A program made the position numbers and the translations under genes. Under the pieces are notes generated by a model that was not told the DNA's origin, made no database searches, and was given only the letters and a program-made list of their open reading frames with translations. This document shows positions 34,640-45,902 of a stretch of DNA of 64,000 nt, in pieces. The first letter of the stretch is position 1. The number at the start of each line of letters is the position of its first letter. The DNA is from Chinchilla lanigera. Lineage: Eukaryota > Chordata > Mammalia > Rodentia > Chinchillidae. The stretch covers positions 24,120,278 to 24,184,277 of the forward strand of contig NW_004955426.1 in NCBI RefSeq assembly GCF_000276665.1, in the 5' to 3' direction.

Positions 34640-34738
34640 GGGCTGGGGATTAGCTCAGCGGCACATAACCTGCCTGGCACGTGCAAGGTCATGAGTTCGA
34701 TTCCGGTTCCGCAAACAAAACAAAACTAAAAAAAATAT
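34640..34738 (+). mobile_element. ID SINE
   Basis: 'ggggctggggattagctcag', 'ctgcctggcacgtgcaaggt', 'gagttcgattccggttcc', then an A-rich tail. TSD aaaaacaaagaatag (34625-34639) and aaaaataaagaatag (34739-34753), one mismatch. Confidence 0.93.
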
Positions 34739-34753
34739 AAAAATAAAGAATAG

Positions 34754-36508
34754 TTCATTGCCTATCCAAGCTGAGATACAAGCTTGGAGAAAGATCCACT
34801 GGAAAAGTGCATTATGAAATAGAGAATTTGACAATGAGAGAAAAGATTACAGTTTAAGACAGAATGGGTCTTAGGGAGGAAACACTCCGTTAAATGGGTT
34901 ACATGTGTACAGTAGAAATGGAGTAACTTGGTCCAGTGAATCTTACAAATGGAAGCTAATCATTATATGATTGTATGGTTGGTGACACTAAGTCAAAAAA
35001 CATGCAATCATGTTTCAATAGAAAAATTATAGTTGAGTATCATGTATTGATATGTAAAATAATGCAATTTATATATGTATGCATATGTGTTCATTGATAT
35101 ATATGAAGAAAGAAAAAGATGAAGATTAGGTCAAATGTTTTGAGGTTTTTAAAATGCTTTTAAAAGAGTGCAACCTTTTCCTTTGTGAATAAAAATATTT
35201 TGACCACTAAACTTCCAGTTTTAGAACATAACCCCTTGATTAATTGGCATAGCTGAGAGACAGGCCTTTTAGCAAATCCCATGTGGAGAGACTAGACTAA
35301 ACCTGGAATCCAAGCATTTTTCTCAGTGGCATTTACCCTTGCTTTGCGATGCCTGTGTTTACCAGTGAATCTAAAAAATGTCATCAGTTAAATCACTGTT
35401 TAAAAGGAGAACTCAGAAGAAAAGTAAGTGTAAAATTTCACAGTTATTCAAAGTTACCCAAATGGGTTTGCAGGAAAATGGCAAGAGCACAAAACAAAGT
35501 CTCCGAAGAAATTTATCATGCTATTTTAATCTAAGTAAACTGGTAAACTCTACATCTGTGGAGAACAAGTTGTCTTTAAAGTTATGCCTATTGCAGTTAT
35601 ATATTTTTATTATCACAAACTTCAGAGTTGTTTTATTTTCAGTTAGGGAGTTCTCATTATCCCAACATGCTGTGTCAAAGTGTGTGCATTTTTAAAGAGC
35701 CCAATAAACAGAGAAGCAATCTGTTATCTCTGATGTTATCTATGACAGCAAAATTCTGGGCAAAAATTTAAATAAATAACCATGAACTACACATAAATTA
35801 TGGGCTACAGAAAGTATTTATGATTATTCTTTGGAATTTTCCAGGAGAGAAAGGTGCTTTCCCACCCTTATCTCATGTAATTTTCTAAACTCTAGAGTTT
35901 GTGGGCCAAAATAAAGCCAATTTCCCGGAGGTTATTCCGGGACTTTTCAGAGGAGCTAGCACTTGAACTTGAGCCTACATGAATTTTCTTCAGTCTGAAT
36001 GGTGTGCCTGGGCCTGTGAGCTCCTTCCAGGTTCCTAACACTCTTTTTTCTGGTCTATAGTTTTTGTCCCATCCAGGAGCTTTTTCTGTGAAGATGTTTA
36101 AGAAATTCCAGTGACAGAAGTAGATCTTCATTTTTCACTTTTTTTTTTAGAGAGAGAGAAATTGATCCCCGGAGAGGAAGAAAATTCCGTCAGAGCTAAC
36201 AAATTCTCAGCCTAGGAATAGAATGTCATCCTTGCTTCCCAATTACCTCTTTTTTTTGCGATTTGACAGGGCAATTCTAGTCATTTGGTCTTCCTAACAC
36301 TATGATCAAATTTATGTTTTCAGATTTTTCATTTTTAGTTGTGGTTGGTCAATAGCATCTTGAATTGTGTGATGGAGTTGCAGTTTGTTTAGCAGCTGCC
36401 ATCTCGGGAAAGTATAACCTTTATTTCTTTTTTAACTCAAATGTCTCTTTATGACTGATGTCTAAGCATTTTCCAAGTATCTGGCAAAATGGTATAATCA
36501 GAAAGGGT
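34754..36508. other. Unannotated sequence; possible MIR at 36.13-36.24 kb
   Basis: 35349-35695 has two overlapping frames without any domain. 'agagagagaaattgatccccggagagg' near 36150 has a MIR-like look but is not convincing. Nothing else recognised. Confidence 0.4.
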
Positions 36509-36522
36509 CATGGTGGCGAGTC

Positions 36523-36629
36523 CATTTTTGTTTTTATATATATATACACACACATATGGTACCAGGAACCAAACTCACGACCTCACACTTGCCAGGCAGG
36601 TGCTGTGCCGCTGAGCTGTATCCCCCACC
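36523..36629 (-). mobile_element. ID SINE, antisense
   Basis: Reverse-complement ID: 'ggtaccaggaaccaaactca', 'cttgccaggcaggtgctgtg', 'ccgctgagctgtatccccca'; its tail contains (TA/CA)n. TSD catggtggcgagtc (36509-36522) and catggtggtgagtc (36630-36643), one mismatch. Confidence 0.92.
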
Positions 36630-36639
36630 CATGGTGGTG

Positions 36640-36692
36640 AGTCATATTGGTGAATTAAGTCATATAGGTGGATTAAGTCGTATTGGTGGATA
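36640..36692. repeat. ~18-bp short tandem repeat, three copies
   Basis: Units of the form 'aagtcatattggtgga' recur three times directly after the ID element's right TSD, with a few substitutions each. Confidence 0.7.
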
Positions 36693-38670
36693 AATATCAA
36701 GAGTTTAAAATTTAATCAAGGTTGTTGGGCAAAATCTTCTCTGGATATTTATTCATTAATGAAATAAAATCATGATAACTTCATGATGAATATTACTGTA
36801 TTGAATACTATTTTCTTACCTTTTAAATGAAAGTTAACACATTTAGAAAATATTGCAAAGATCAAATATGATTAGACATAAACATTATTGTTTGTAGTGA
36901 AAAATTGTCTTTTTAACCTATTGGGAGCCCATCCTTCATAGTTTATATAGTCTCCAATTAGTCTTCACGAAGTTTTAATAATATCGGCAGCATTGGTAGA
37001 GTATAATTTGAATATAATTATAATATGTTACGATTTAAAAATTCATTTTATCTGGGACTCCTATATTTCTTAAGGGACCCAATTCCATTATAAAACAATA
37101 AAAAACAATATTTCTTAAGGGACCCATTCCATTATAAAAGTATATTAGAGTCTATGTGGCAGTATAAGAAAAGAAAACTGGTTCTAATGCTTGTGAAATG
37201 TACAGAATGTGAAAAAGAAAAACGGAAAATGGTAGTTACTTTACACAATGCCAACTGAAGATTTATATTAAGAGGGAATGCATAAGATAGGGTTGCTAAA
37301 AAAATACTTGAAGAATGGAAATCTTAAGTAATGCCTGGAAGAGACTTTGCTTTTCTAGAAAATAAAGTATAGGGTATTTTGGTCTCGTTTTTATAATGAG
37401 GAGAGAACATTCAAGCTAACTCAATTTACTGTAAGGCTTCCCTTGGGAAAATGAATGAATTCCCATGGAAATTTGCAGAGAAAAATCATGGGAAGGTCTT
37501 ACTAAACCTAAAGTTTGGTGGAGGAAGGACTAGTCTCCCTTAAAAGTTTAGAATTTGTAGTTTATGAAGTCTAAGTCTTTGTAACTTTTACTATCATTTT
37601 CCCATACTTAGAGTTTTGTCTCAACAGCTTCTTCTCCAGCTTTCACTGGTGAGTTTCTTATATTGCTTTCAATTGCTGATGGAAAACCTCTGATTAAATC
37701 TCATGTCAGGGCCGGTGGTTAAGCATACAGAGATACACTGCCTCAAACCAGGGACAAATCCTTCTTTAGTTGACCAAGATTGGGAATAAGAAGGATGTGA
37801 CCAAGCAGCTGCTTTGGCAGCAGGGACTGAGGGTGGACATAATCTTTTAGAGGGTGATATGGCAAAGGCTGCTCTCTCAAATAAATTATTTCAGGCTGGA
37901 GAAAAATGTGAAAAAACACTTGAAATTATTTATATTTTTAAACTGAGGCATGATCCACAGCATTCAGAATTCATGTATATTTATTCTTATGCATTCTGTT
38001 TTGGCATGATGTTATGTCCCATTTTGACTCATATTCTAGAATTGCTTTAGAACTTTACACAATGACTTACATGTAGTGGAATGATTTAACAAAACAGTGC
38101 TCAGAAGATGGACTTACTTCTTCCCCAGGCCTTCCTAAACACTTACTGTGAGGGTAGATGGGAAGCATGTTTGATAGGAAATTTATAACTTAGTACTAAA
38201 ATATGTTTGTACTTAGATTTATATCAAGTGAATGGAACAGAGCAAATTGTTCTTTACTAAGACAATGAGTTTAACCCTTAACACAGCTCTGTCCCTGCCA
38301 TGAAGAGGATTGAGTTAATTTGCGGAAGAGGGATGTGGGAATACCCATCTTTCACTTTTTTTAAACCTCCTTTTTCCTTCCTTAAGAAAATTGAATTAAG
38401 CACATTTTACTGAGTAGCCTGACACTTCTCACTCATGAAAACTTCTAATCAACGTTGTACAAGTAAAAAAGCTTACACAAACTTTACAAATAAAATTAAA
38501 ACTCTTAAAATTTACCTAATAAATGTCATATGGCCACCCCAGTTCCCTTGGTATTTATTGTCCTTGAGGATAATCAGAAAGGCTATTAATACCAGTAACA
38601 GAAAGTAACAATAACAACCACAAAATCATAAACACTTACAAACTGTGTAACAATTACATAGTTATAAATC
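36693..38670. other. Unannotated, with a local duplication
   Basis: Contains the 45-bp-period duplication listed at 37063-37139. No repeat family or exon recognised; the 37814-38050 frame (78 codons) has no recognised domain. Confidence 0.4.
37063..37139. repeat. Direct repeat, period ~45 bp
   Basis: atatttcttaagggaccca and the following ttccattataaaa occur at 37063-37095 and again at 37108-37139, with one base missing in the second copy. Confidence 0.9.
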
Positions 38671-38671
38671 T

Positions 38672-38750
38672 CCCGCCTTTCCTTCCATCCTTCTTCCTTC
38701 CCTTCCTCCCTCCTTGCTTTCCTTCTTTCCATCCTTCCTCTCTTCCTTTC
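38672..38750. repeat. Pyrimidine-rich (CCTT)-like tract
   Basis: Degenerate CCTT/CTTC repeats before the antisense ID element at 38752. Confidence 0.85.
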
Positions 38751-38751
38751 T

Positions 38752-38825
38752 TGGTACTGGGATTGAATCTAGTGCCTCACACAAGCTGAGAAAGTTCTCT
38801 ACTCGTTGAGCTACTCCTCAGTCCC
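38752..38825 (-). mobile_element. Old ID-related SINE, antisense
   Basis: 'ggtactgggattgaatctag', 'gagaaagttctctactcgtt', 'gagctactcctcagtcc' is a decayed reverse-complement ID, of the form seen in squirrel-related rodents. Pyrimidine tracts flank it. Confidence 0.75.
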
Positions 38826-38998
38826 TTTTCTTCCTCCCTCCATCCCTTCCTCCCTCCTTCCCTGCCTCTCTTTCTTTCTTTCTTTCTTTCTTTCTCTTTC
38901 TTTCTTTCTTTCTTTCTTTCTTCCTTCCTTCCTTCCTTCCTTCCTTCCTTCCTTCCTTCCTTCCTTCCTTCCTTTTGCCTGTCTTCCTTCCTTCTTTC
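38826..38998. repeat. (CTTT)n / (CCTT)n pyrimidine tract
   Basis: Long pure-pyrimidine microsatellite, first CTTT then CCTT units. It ends at the A-rich tail side of the antisense SINE at 39004. Serine/phenylalanine-rich and lysine/glutamate-rich frames on the two strands are artefacts of the repeat. Confidence 0.97.
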
Positions 38999-39003
38999 TT
39001 TCC

Positions 39004-39106
39004 ATTTTGAGACAAGGTCTTGCTAAATTGTCCAGAATGGCTTTGAATTTATGATTTTCTTGCCTCAACCCTCTGAATAACTAGGCATGGCTCCATGTGC
39101 CTGGCT
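39004..39106 (-). mobile_element. B1-like SINE, antisense
   Basis: 'ttttgagacaaggtcttgct', 'ggctttgaatttatgatttt', 'tgcctcaaccctctgaataa', 'catgtgcctggct' form a decayed reverse-complement B1. Confidence 0.8.
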
Positions 39107-39439
39107 CAAGCATTTCCATTTTGTTGTGATGGTCACTCTTACCTACATCTAAATTGATAACTAAAATTCTCACAGTCTTCTGTTTTTGGAGTTTTAAAGT
39201 TTGGGGTAGGATGTACTAAAACTCCTATTTTACTTACATTGTATTTTTCCCTGAAGACAGAATTGAAGAGGAGGTGAAATACTAATTACCACCTTGGTTC
39301 AGAGGATAAGTTAGAATTTTCTAAATCCATCAGATTAACTGACAACTACTTGACTGAGTATTGGTCTTGCTCAAGAAAATTCTTTGATGCATTTTCTCAA
39401 GTCCATGACCACTGGAGGTTGGGCAGTCTATTATGACAC

Positions 39440-39604
39440 TGGCAGATTTGGTGTCTGATGAACCAGGAATAAGGCCGTCACTAGCCACAAATCTGTGAAC
39501 ATCTTCATTCCAAACTTCCTAATGTACAGAAAAATGAATTTATATGGTCTGTACATTTCCCAGGGTATGCTACTGCACTGCAGAGATGTAATGGACTGAG
39601 ACAG
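39440..39604 (+). mobile_element. MLT1-type LTR, 3' part
   Basis: Follows the MLT1 end pattern: 'gaaccaggaataaggccgtc', 'aatgaatttatatggtctgt', 'cccagggtatgctactgc' and 'gtaatggactgagacag'. Old, non-coding. Confidence 0.6.
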
Positions 39605-40329
39605 TTCACAGAGACGGTTCCGTATGAGTTGAGGATGAAAGCAGTCAACTTGGGCAAAGGCTCCTCTCGTCTTCCCTGTAAGCCTCTCCTGGAGTCCACC
39701 TCTGGGCTCCCTTTGTCTGAGGCCCCAGATCAGTCTTCCCCTTGGCTTCCTTCTTAGTCTCGTGTCATTTCTCGACAGGACTGGTATTCACAGGAGAATT
39801 TCACATTTCACTGATCCTCACTGCATATTGTAGAACAGAGAATACTAGAAAGGGGTAAAGAACAGAAAAGTATGGCAATGAACATTTTCCTCTCTCCCAC
39901 CTTCAGTCACAAGCACAGGCCACAAGCATTCCTGGAGGTGATCAAACTTCAAGCCTACACTCCTAGGACCATGTTTCTGTTCTTTCCTCAGAATGAATGT
40001 GAACTGGAGTAAGAAAAGGAAGCACAAACTTTTTCTCTTTGGAAGTTATTTGGCTTAAATGAAGCTCATAAGTAAGAACAAAGTCAAGTTGAAGAGAAAT
40101 GGATCCCTGAAATCTCTCAGCACTGTGCAGCTGACTGTATCAGTTGTGACTTCCAAGGAAATCCACCAAGTACTTTCACTCTAAAAGCAAAGTAAGACAT
40201 TGCGTCATGTTGCTTCCAAGATAATTGTAGCTGTTTCTTCCAACTTGACCTTCATGCTAGGGGATTTGCATTGGAAAGTCAACAGGAGAGAGGGAGGGCA
40301 GGAGAGAGAGAGAGGGAGGGAGAGGGAGG

Positions 40330-40370
<41 letters not shown>

Positions 40371-42114
40371 TCAGTATAAATATGAAACTAAATCTACTTT
40401 GAAAATAGCAGGTCTGAGGTCGGTGGAGCTCTTCACTTTCCTCAAAATCAAATGGTTTATTTACGGCAGCTCATCCTACTATTTTATTACATTTTAAGCA
40501 CAATAGGGTGATAGCAGTAGCTTTTGCATTTATAGGATCACTTGTAACACGGACAACTTCAGGTTCTGACAAGAAACCCACTAAATTTGATTTTATCTGG
40601 TAATTTAAGGACGGCATTTAAGGACAGAAAAACTAGACTAAAGTAATAACACTTTAGTGATAGTAGAATGTTTAAACTGAAATTAGTCTGTGACAAACAT
40701 GTGGTTATTTCTATTTCTGTTATTTCAAATTAAGAGAAAGTGTGCAGTGTAGAATACCACTCTAAGAGTAAAGATGTGCACCTTAGGGGAACGGAATAAA
40801 TCACTGTGGTTCTTCAATGATATTTTCCCCTCAAGTTACTAAAGTAAAACTCAGCTTCAATCACACTATTTTACAATTATATAAAAAATGTAAATTTCCT
40901 TAAATATTCCCTCCACTAACATCTCCAGCATAAGCACTGCTAGTACTTTGGTACATCTCCTGGATTTTCCTGTGCTTTTTTTCTAACTTTTTCTCTCTTC
41001 ACACTTTTATAGTGTGTTCCAATGCTTATAAATATGCATCTTTAAAATAAGACATAAAACATATAGGTTAGTTTTCACTGCTTATATAAAGTAGTGATAG
41101 GACAAGAAAATATTAGAGGCTGGCTGAGTGCTCGGAAAGGCATGAATTTTAATACTTTTCTATTGGGACAAGAAAAGCGGAAAGGAAAGGAAAGGCAGAG
41201 GAAACACATCGCTGAAGCTGTACTTATCCGAATTTTTTGTGGTTGAAGAACAGCTCATATTCTTATGTCTGCTAGGAGTAGATACTCTATCTATATGAGT
41301 GTGCTCGTGTGCACAGGGGTTGCCTTCCTGGGTGGGAGAAAGAAACAAACCTACCTTACTATACTGAGAAATGACATGCAAATATATTTGACCAACTCAC
41401 GTGAGCCCCTTCTCCCCAAACGTCCACATCAAAGAAATGATGACAGCAACCCATACTGAGGGAGTCTGGAAGTATGAGCCACATTTAATGATAAGTCCTA
41501 TGTGTATAAGGGCCCAGCTGATTTTGAAACTTACACCAGATGGAGACAGTGGGTGTGTTTTCAAGACCTGGCACTGAGTGACTTAGTATGTGCATACAGA
41601 AACAGCTGCACAATTTGGAGGTTCATGCAGCTTTTTTGTAGGTTGTCCCTCACGTGACTGGAACAGATATGAACTAAAGAGGAATGCAGCAATAATTTAT
41701 CTCTTCTCAAATAATAACGATGCCTGAGTAGTCATATCTCCACAGAAACAGGTGTGAAAGTTGTAGTGTGACACTTGAGGCTAAGGATACTGGTAATTCA
41801 AATGAGCATCATCTAGAAAGACTAGTGATATTCATAAGGGTTTATGGATAGGTTTTTAGCTCTAAGGTAGAACTTTGGAAAGAATCCAACAAGGCTGAAA
41901 AGTAAAACCCACACATAGATTAGGAAAATGGCTAGAACTGATGAGCTAAATCATGCATGAGAAACCTCAAGGCCATTTAGAGAGAGATTTGGAGTGACAA
42001 GACTTGAGGACTGATGGGTCTTAATGCTACCCTTCATATACTGTGTTTTCTTAATTGTGTCTTGGAGGAAGGGTATTTCTCACATTGCCTAAGCTAAGTC
42101 TTGAAGAAGATTTT
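39605..42114. other. Mostly unannotated; GA-rich tract
   Basis: No exon or dispersed repeat recognised apart from the purine tract at 40283-40367. Frames at 39505-39699, 39845-40027, 41160-41381 and 41265-41459 are short and without domain. Confidence 0.4.
40283..40367. repeat. (GA)n/(GGGA)n purine tract
   Basis: About 85 bp of purine-only (nearly) GA and GGGA repeats. Confidence 0.95.
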
Positions 42115-42575
42115 CATAGAAAGTGACACTGTATTATCCCCCTACTGTAAGAACCTGAAAGAGTAAATAAAACTGAAAGGTACAATAGATATTGTGAAAA
42201 GGAAAGAAATTGCTCAGTAAGAAAGAACAATTGGGATGAGGGAAATGAGAAAAGAAAGAAAGAAGGGATATATACGTATGTCATATATATGTATGTCATA
42301 TACATATAAATAAAACAGCTAAGATAATTGTACTATCAATTTCTATTGGTTTCTTGAAAGGAACAGTTAATGTTTAATTGTTTGATCAATCTTGCATGCC
42401 TATATCTGGTAATGTGAGCAACTACTCTGAAGAAAACAATAAGTAATACAACAACCATTGTTGATTTCCTATCATCTTATTTTGAAATTGTGTATCATTT
42501 TTAGAGTTTTTGTATTATTTGTTTTTGTCTTTGCTATTTTGTTTTTGTTCTTTTCTCTTTAAAATAAAAAAGAAA
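42115..42575 (+). mobile_element. 5'-truncated LINE-1, lineage-specific 3' UTR (copy 3)
   Basis: Begins at the ORF2 end and continues with the same 3' UTR as at 5.6-5.97 and 26.3-27.45 kb ('cctgaaagagtaaataaaa', AT tract, 'ggaacagttaatgtttaatt', 'ctttaaaataaaaaa'). The short motif agaaagt occurs at both borders and may be the TSD. Confidence 0.85.
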
Positions 42576-43164
42576 GTAAATCAGAATTTTAAAAAAATTT
42601 GTACAATATTTAATTGACAGGAAAATGCACCAGAGTTATCTCTGTGTAGTTTAGAAAAGTCATTTCTTTGCTTATCTGTTTGCCTTGACTTAACTTCTTG
42701 GATCAGAGCCTTAACTCTGAAAACTAAGCTGATAGTTTTAGACCTATTGATTTTTGAGAGTCTGTGGCTATTTTTTGTTAGTGTGTACTATCAGATTATG
42801 ATGTATGCTTTTAAAATATTTTAGATAACTAAAGCTTGTTTTTTAAAGTCATAAAACTTATTTTCAACAGCTGAGAGGTTTTTATTCCTGGCTCAGCAGA
42901 ACAGCTCGGAGAGTTTATTTCTCACAATCTGTTTTATGCATCATAACCAAAACACACAATTGGATTCAAGAATGAGAATCTGACACCACATTTTTCAGAT
43001 CTAAAGGGCTGGAAACTTTAGCTTCTCCTCCTCTCCTGTTAAACACCCAGGCGCTTCCCAGGAGCACAAGGAGTCTAGGGGTATGAGCATGGGTAAAAGC
43101 TTCAGTCATAGCGCTGATACACCCAAGGCCACCTTTCTGAGCTTCCAAGCCTCAGACTATTCCT
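42576..43164. other. Unannotated sequence
   Basis: No gene or repeat recognised. Confidence 0.45.
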
Positions 43165-43295
43165 TGAGGGACGTTGGGGACTATTTACTCCAACACATTT
43201 ACTTTTTTTAATGAGACAACTTGAGGCCCCAAAAGTATAGTATTTTTCCCCCAGAAAGCATGCTGTTAGTGGCAGAGCAAGTATCTTTACTCAAA
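43165..43295 (+). mobile_element. MIR SINE relic
   Basis: 'aatgagacaacttgaggccccaaaagta' followed by 'gctgttagtggcagagcaag' is the MIR core and tail order. Confidence 0.65.
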
Positions 43296-43919
43296 GAAAT
43301 GTTTCTTTTTCATTTTGCTTTGGTACTTTTCCACTATCCTTTCTTCCTCCCATGTGTTCAGCTAAGTATTTCTACTCTCTCTCAAAAACAAAGATAAGCT
43401 AAAATACTAAGCTTTTTTCTTTTCAGTTCTTCCTACCTAGAAGGAGGTTCTCCTTAGTGACAAGTGAGGTTACTATTTAAATTTTCTGTAGCTAATCTCT
43501 CTAAAATAGATGCTACAGGTTTTTGTTTGCCTTTTTTAAGCTACAGAAATAATACTTGATTAGCTTAGGAAATTTAAAGATTATGGGAAGCATAAAAAGT
43601 AAGTTCAAGCATGTCACCCATGTCTTCCACTACTTCTGAAGGGACACACAGATAGTAATCAGAATGTGTCCAACCAAGGAATTCTTCTACATTTGTCTCT
43701 GTTTCTAACCTTACCTGGAAGAAAGAATTTTCTCAAATTTGTTTTATGTCAAATTTTCTATCACAGAAGTTAATTTGATTATTCACAATTTCTCAAAATA
43801 AAATGGTATGCATGTGAGAATTATTCTTCCTAGTTTGGTTGATTGTTTGATCACATGGCATAGTGCTATGAGCAGTAAGATGTCATCTACGTGTATAGAA
43901 TTTGGTATCAAAATATTTT
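43296..43919. other. Unannotated sequence
   Basis: No gene or repeat recognised. Confidence 0.45.
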
Positions 43920-44110
43920 GTACTTATTATATTGCAGGATCTATTACAATGCACTTACATATGTAATCTTAGTCTTCAAAGAACTCTATGGGTAGATACT
44001 ATTATAATCTCTATACTACAAATGAAACAAAGGCACATGAAAATAAAGCAAATTGTCTGAGAATACATGACTACCATCTGTGATCACACAGATAGCCTAC
44101 ATTAATTTAC
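43920..44110 (+). mobile_element. MIR SINE relic
   Basis: 'tgggtagatactattataatctctatactacaaatgaaacaaaggcacatgaaaataaagcaaattgtctgag' follows the MIR pattern of the 'gaggtaggtactattattatcc' type. Confidence 0.7.
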
Positions 44111-44184
44111 TAAGTCTTGGGAAAGTGCTAATCCTTGGTGCCTCTACAGTTAGGAAAATGAATCATTGCACTTGAGTTATGAAT

Positions 44185-44201
44185 CACATTTCCAACTTTA
44201 A
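44185..44201. repeat. Left target-site duplication of the retroviral retrocopy
   Basis: CACATTTCCAACTTTAA, matching CATATTTCTAACTTTAA at 45981-45997 in 15 of 17 positions. Read in the element's orientation the duplicated site begins TT/AAAG, an L1-endonuclease-like cleavage site. Confidence 0.75.
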
Positions 44202-44209
44202 TATTTTTT

Positions 44210-44287
44210 GAGAGCAGATTATATTTACTGGGGGAAAGAGTACTCCTGTCTTGGATGGGGACAGAAGGGGCCCCGAGTGGGTTGCCG
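44210..44287 (-). repeat. 3' R region of the retroviral RNA copy
   Basis: The 78 bp match the 5' R at 45903-45980, sharing ccccttctgtcccc-like and 'gagcagattatattta' segments. It ends about 14 nt after AGTAAA (minus strand, 44229-44224), a variant of the signal that is AATAAA in the 5' copy, and is then followed by A residues. Confidence 0.75.
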
Positions 44288-44309
44288 AGGAATCTGTCTT
44301 TTCCAGGGA

Positions 44310-44317
44310 TTTTTATA
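44310..44317 (-). promoter_or_regulatory. U3 TATA box
   Basis: Minus strand TATAAAAA lies 30 bp before the position that aligns with the 5' end of the element (start of R). This spacing supports the idea that the copied RNA began at this promoter's transcription start. Confidence 0.7.
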
Positions 44318-44771
44318 GAGCAAAACCATGAGGTGAGGCCAGTCCAAGGTGGGAAACCTGGGAAACTGCAAGGTGGGAACGAGGTAGGACAAAACTATGC
44401 TCAGCCAATAAGATTACAAGTATAATTGCTCAGGTAAAATTGATTAAACTGAGCTCAAATGGGGAAGCGAGTCACACAGCAAGTGAGGGTGAATATAAAC
44501 AGGGGCTTTTCCTGTAGGGGGTTGGGTTGGTGACTCTTTCTAGCTTTTTCAAAGTGATTGACACCTATTTAGAATATTAATCCCTAATGTCTACCCCTAG
44601 GAAAGTATGTGGGAGCATTTGTTTAATTTTTTGTTTTGAGTTTTGGCCTACAGTGGAGTGCCTGTCTCTCCTGCAGTTGCAAGGTATCATGTCTTCCATA
44701 CAGGCTTTTTTGAGGGCCCAGCTCTGTCTGATGGCCTAAAATATTTCTATCCAACTCAGCTGCCTACAACA

Positions 44772-44782
44772 CTCCCCACTTT
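44772..44782 (-). other. Polypurine tract
   Basis: AAAGTGGGGAG on the minus strand, directly followed by TGTTGT, the expected start of an LTR U3. It defines the left end of U3 in the retroviral sequence. Confidence 0.7.
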
Positions 44783-44874
44783 GAACAACTAACCCGAATT
44801 GCCATGAGGGAGTAGTGGACCATGACTGCTCTGGCTTCTTCAGGCTGAAAGGGGTTGTAGTTATTAATCAGCAA

Positions 44875-45330
44875 TTACAGATAATCTCCAGAGTTTTTAT
44901 GTAAAGGCCCTTGATAGACATCAGGCATTTTTATCTTGGGTAGGTGTGTAGCTTTAAATCTGGAGGAGACAAAATCAAAGAAACATTTAAGCATGCATGG
45001 GCCAAATAATAAGATCAACAGGATGGTTATGAATACAGTCACAAAGATTTTTACCAAGAGGAGACAGTAATGGTTTTCCATAAAGAGGATAAGGATAAGG
45101 TCCAGGAAATTTTTAAGTCCAACATGTCATTGATTTGTCAGCTAATATCTTGAACAGCTGTCGAGATATTAGCAGAAGAACCAGGAATGTACATACAACA
45201 TTTAGTTTTTACAGTTGTGCAAGTAACCCCTTGTGTTACTGTTAGAACGTCTAATGCCATCTGATTTTGGAGGACAGCTTGTTTTATTACTTTTACTTAA
45301 TTATTTAGGAGAGAAACAGAGCCTAGCTTA
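44875..45330 (-). pseudogene. ERV env transmembrane-subunit relic
   Basis: In retroviruses this subunit anchors the envelope and drives fusion. Visible remains, in order on the minus strand: an ectodomain segment with a CX6CC cysteine motif (45221-45195), typical of gamma-type envelopes; a hydrophobic membrane span; and a short cytoplasmic tail ending at 44875 (open frame 45081-44875). Breaks: an in-frame stop after the ectodomain segment, and a frameshift between it and the membrane span (CX6CC and the span are in different frames). Upstream, only ~450 bp separates this from the primer-binding site, too short for a full surface subunit. The protein cannot be made. Confidence 0.75.
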
Positions 45331-45785
45331 TAGGTCTGAGTAAGGCCTCTAAAGACCTTACTGTTAGGGTGGAAGATCCTCCCCTAACAGTGGTAAATGA
45401 CAAATTTTCCTAGTTCTAGCTTGATCTGCTTTAAGTCATTGAGAGAAAGAGACATATGAACATAAGTAGTCTCATATGGATCATAATTATACCTTGACCA
45501 TAAATATAAATTATTTCTTGATGTAAAGAAGGTTTGAACATAGAACAACTCCAACTATTTTTCCTCCTTTTTAAAGTATGATTTCAGTTGTAAAAGAACA
45601 TTATAATTAATACTTCCCTCTGCATTGCATTTTGGCTCAAGAGGGCAGGTAGTCCACCTGCAGGTGCAGAAAAATATTAAACAGCTCTTTCACAATGTGT
45701 AAGTCAAACATCTTCCAATGCTTAATGATGCACTCTAAAGGACTAAAGGACTTTGATTGTGAGTATCCCATGTCTCCATCCAATG

Positions 45786-45805
45786 ATCTCAGTGGAAGAC
45801 CTCCA
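45786..45805 (-). other. Primer-binding site, tRNA-Gln-like
   Basis: Minus strand TGGAGGTC..CCACTGAGAT lies right after the U5 region. It resembles the complement of the tRNA-Gln 3' end, with a 2-base insertion and one mismatch. Use of tRNA-Gln is known for some rodent class I ERVs. Confidence 0.6.
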
Positions 45806-45902
45806 AAAGATATAAGAGAAAGAAACTCCCAACCTGAAAGATATCTGGGATGAATTTATGTTCTCTAAAATCAAAGAATGAATTTTAGGAACAATGGAGG
45901 TG

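Noticed and set aside
38806..39068. Serine/phenylalanine-rich and lysine/glutamate/glycine-rich open frames
   Set aside because: Translated CTTT/CCTT microsatellite on both strands; the same applies to 31221-31468.
44875..45081. Possible functional captured env (syncytin-like)
   Set aside because: Only the end of the transmembrane part is open; a frameshift and stop separate it from the ectodomain and most of the surface subunit is absent.
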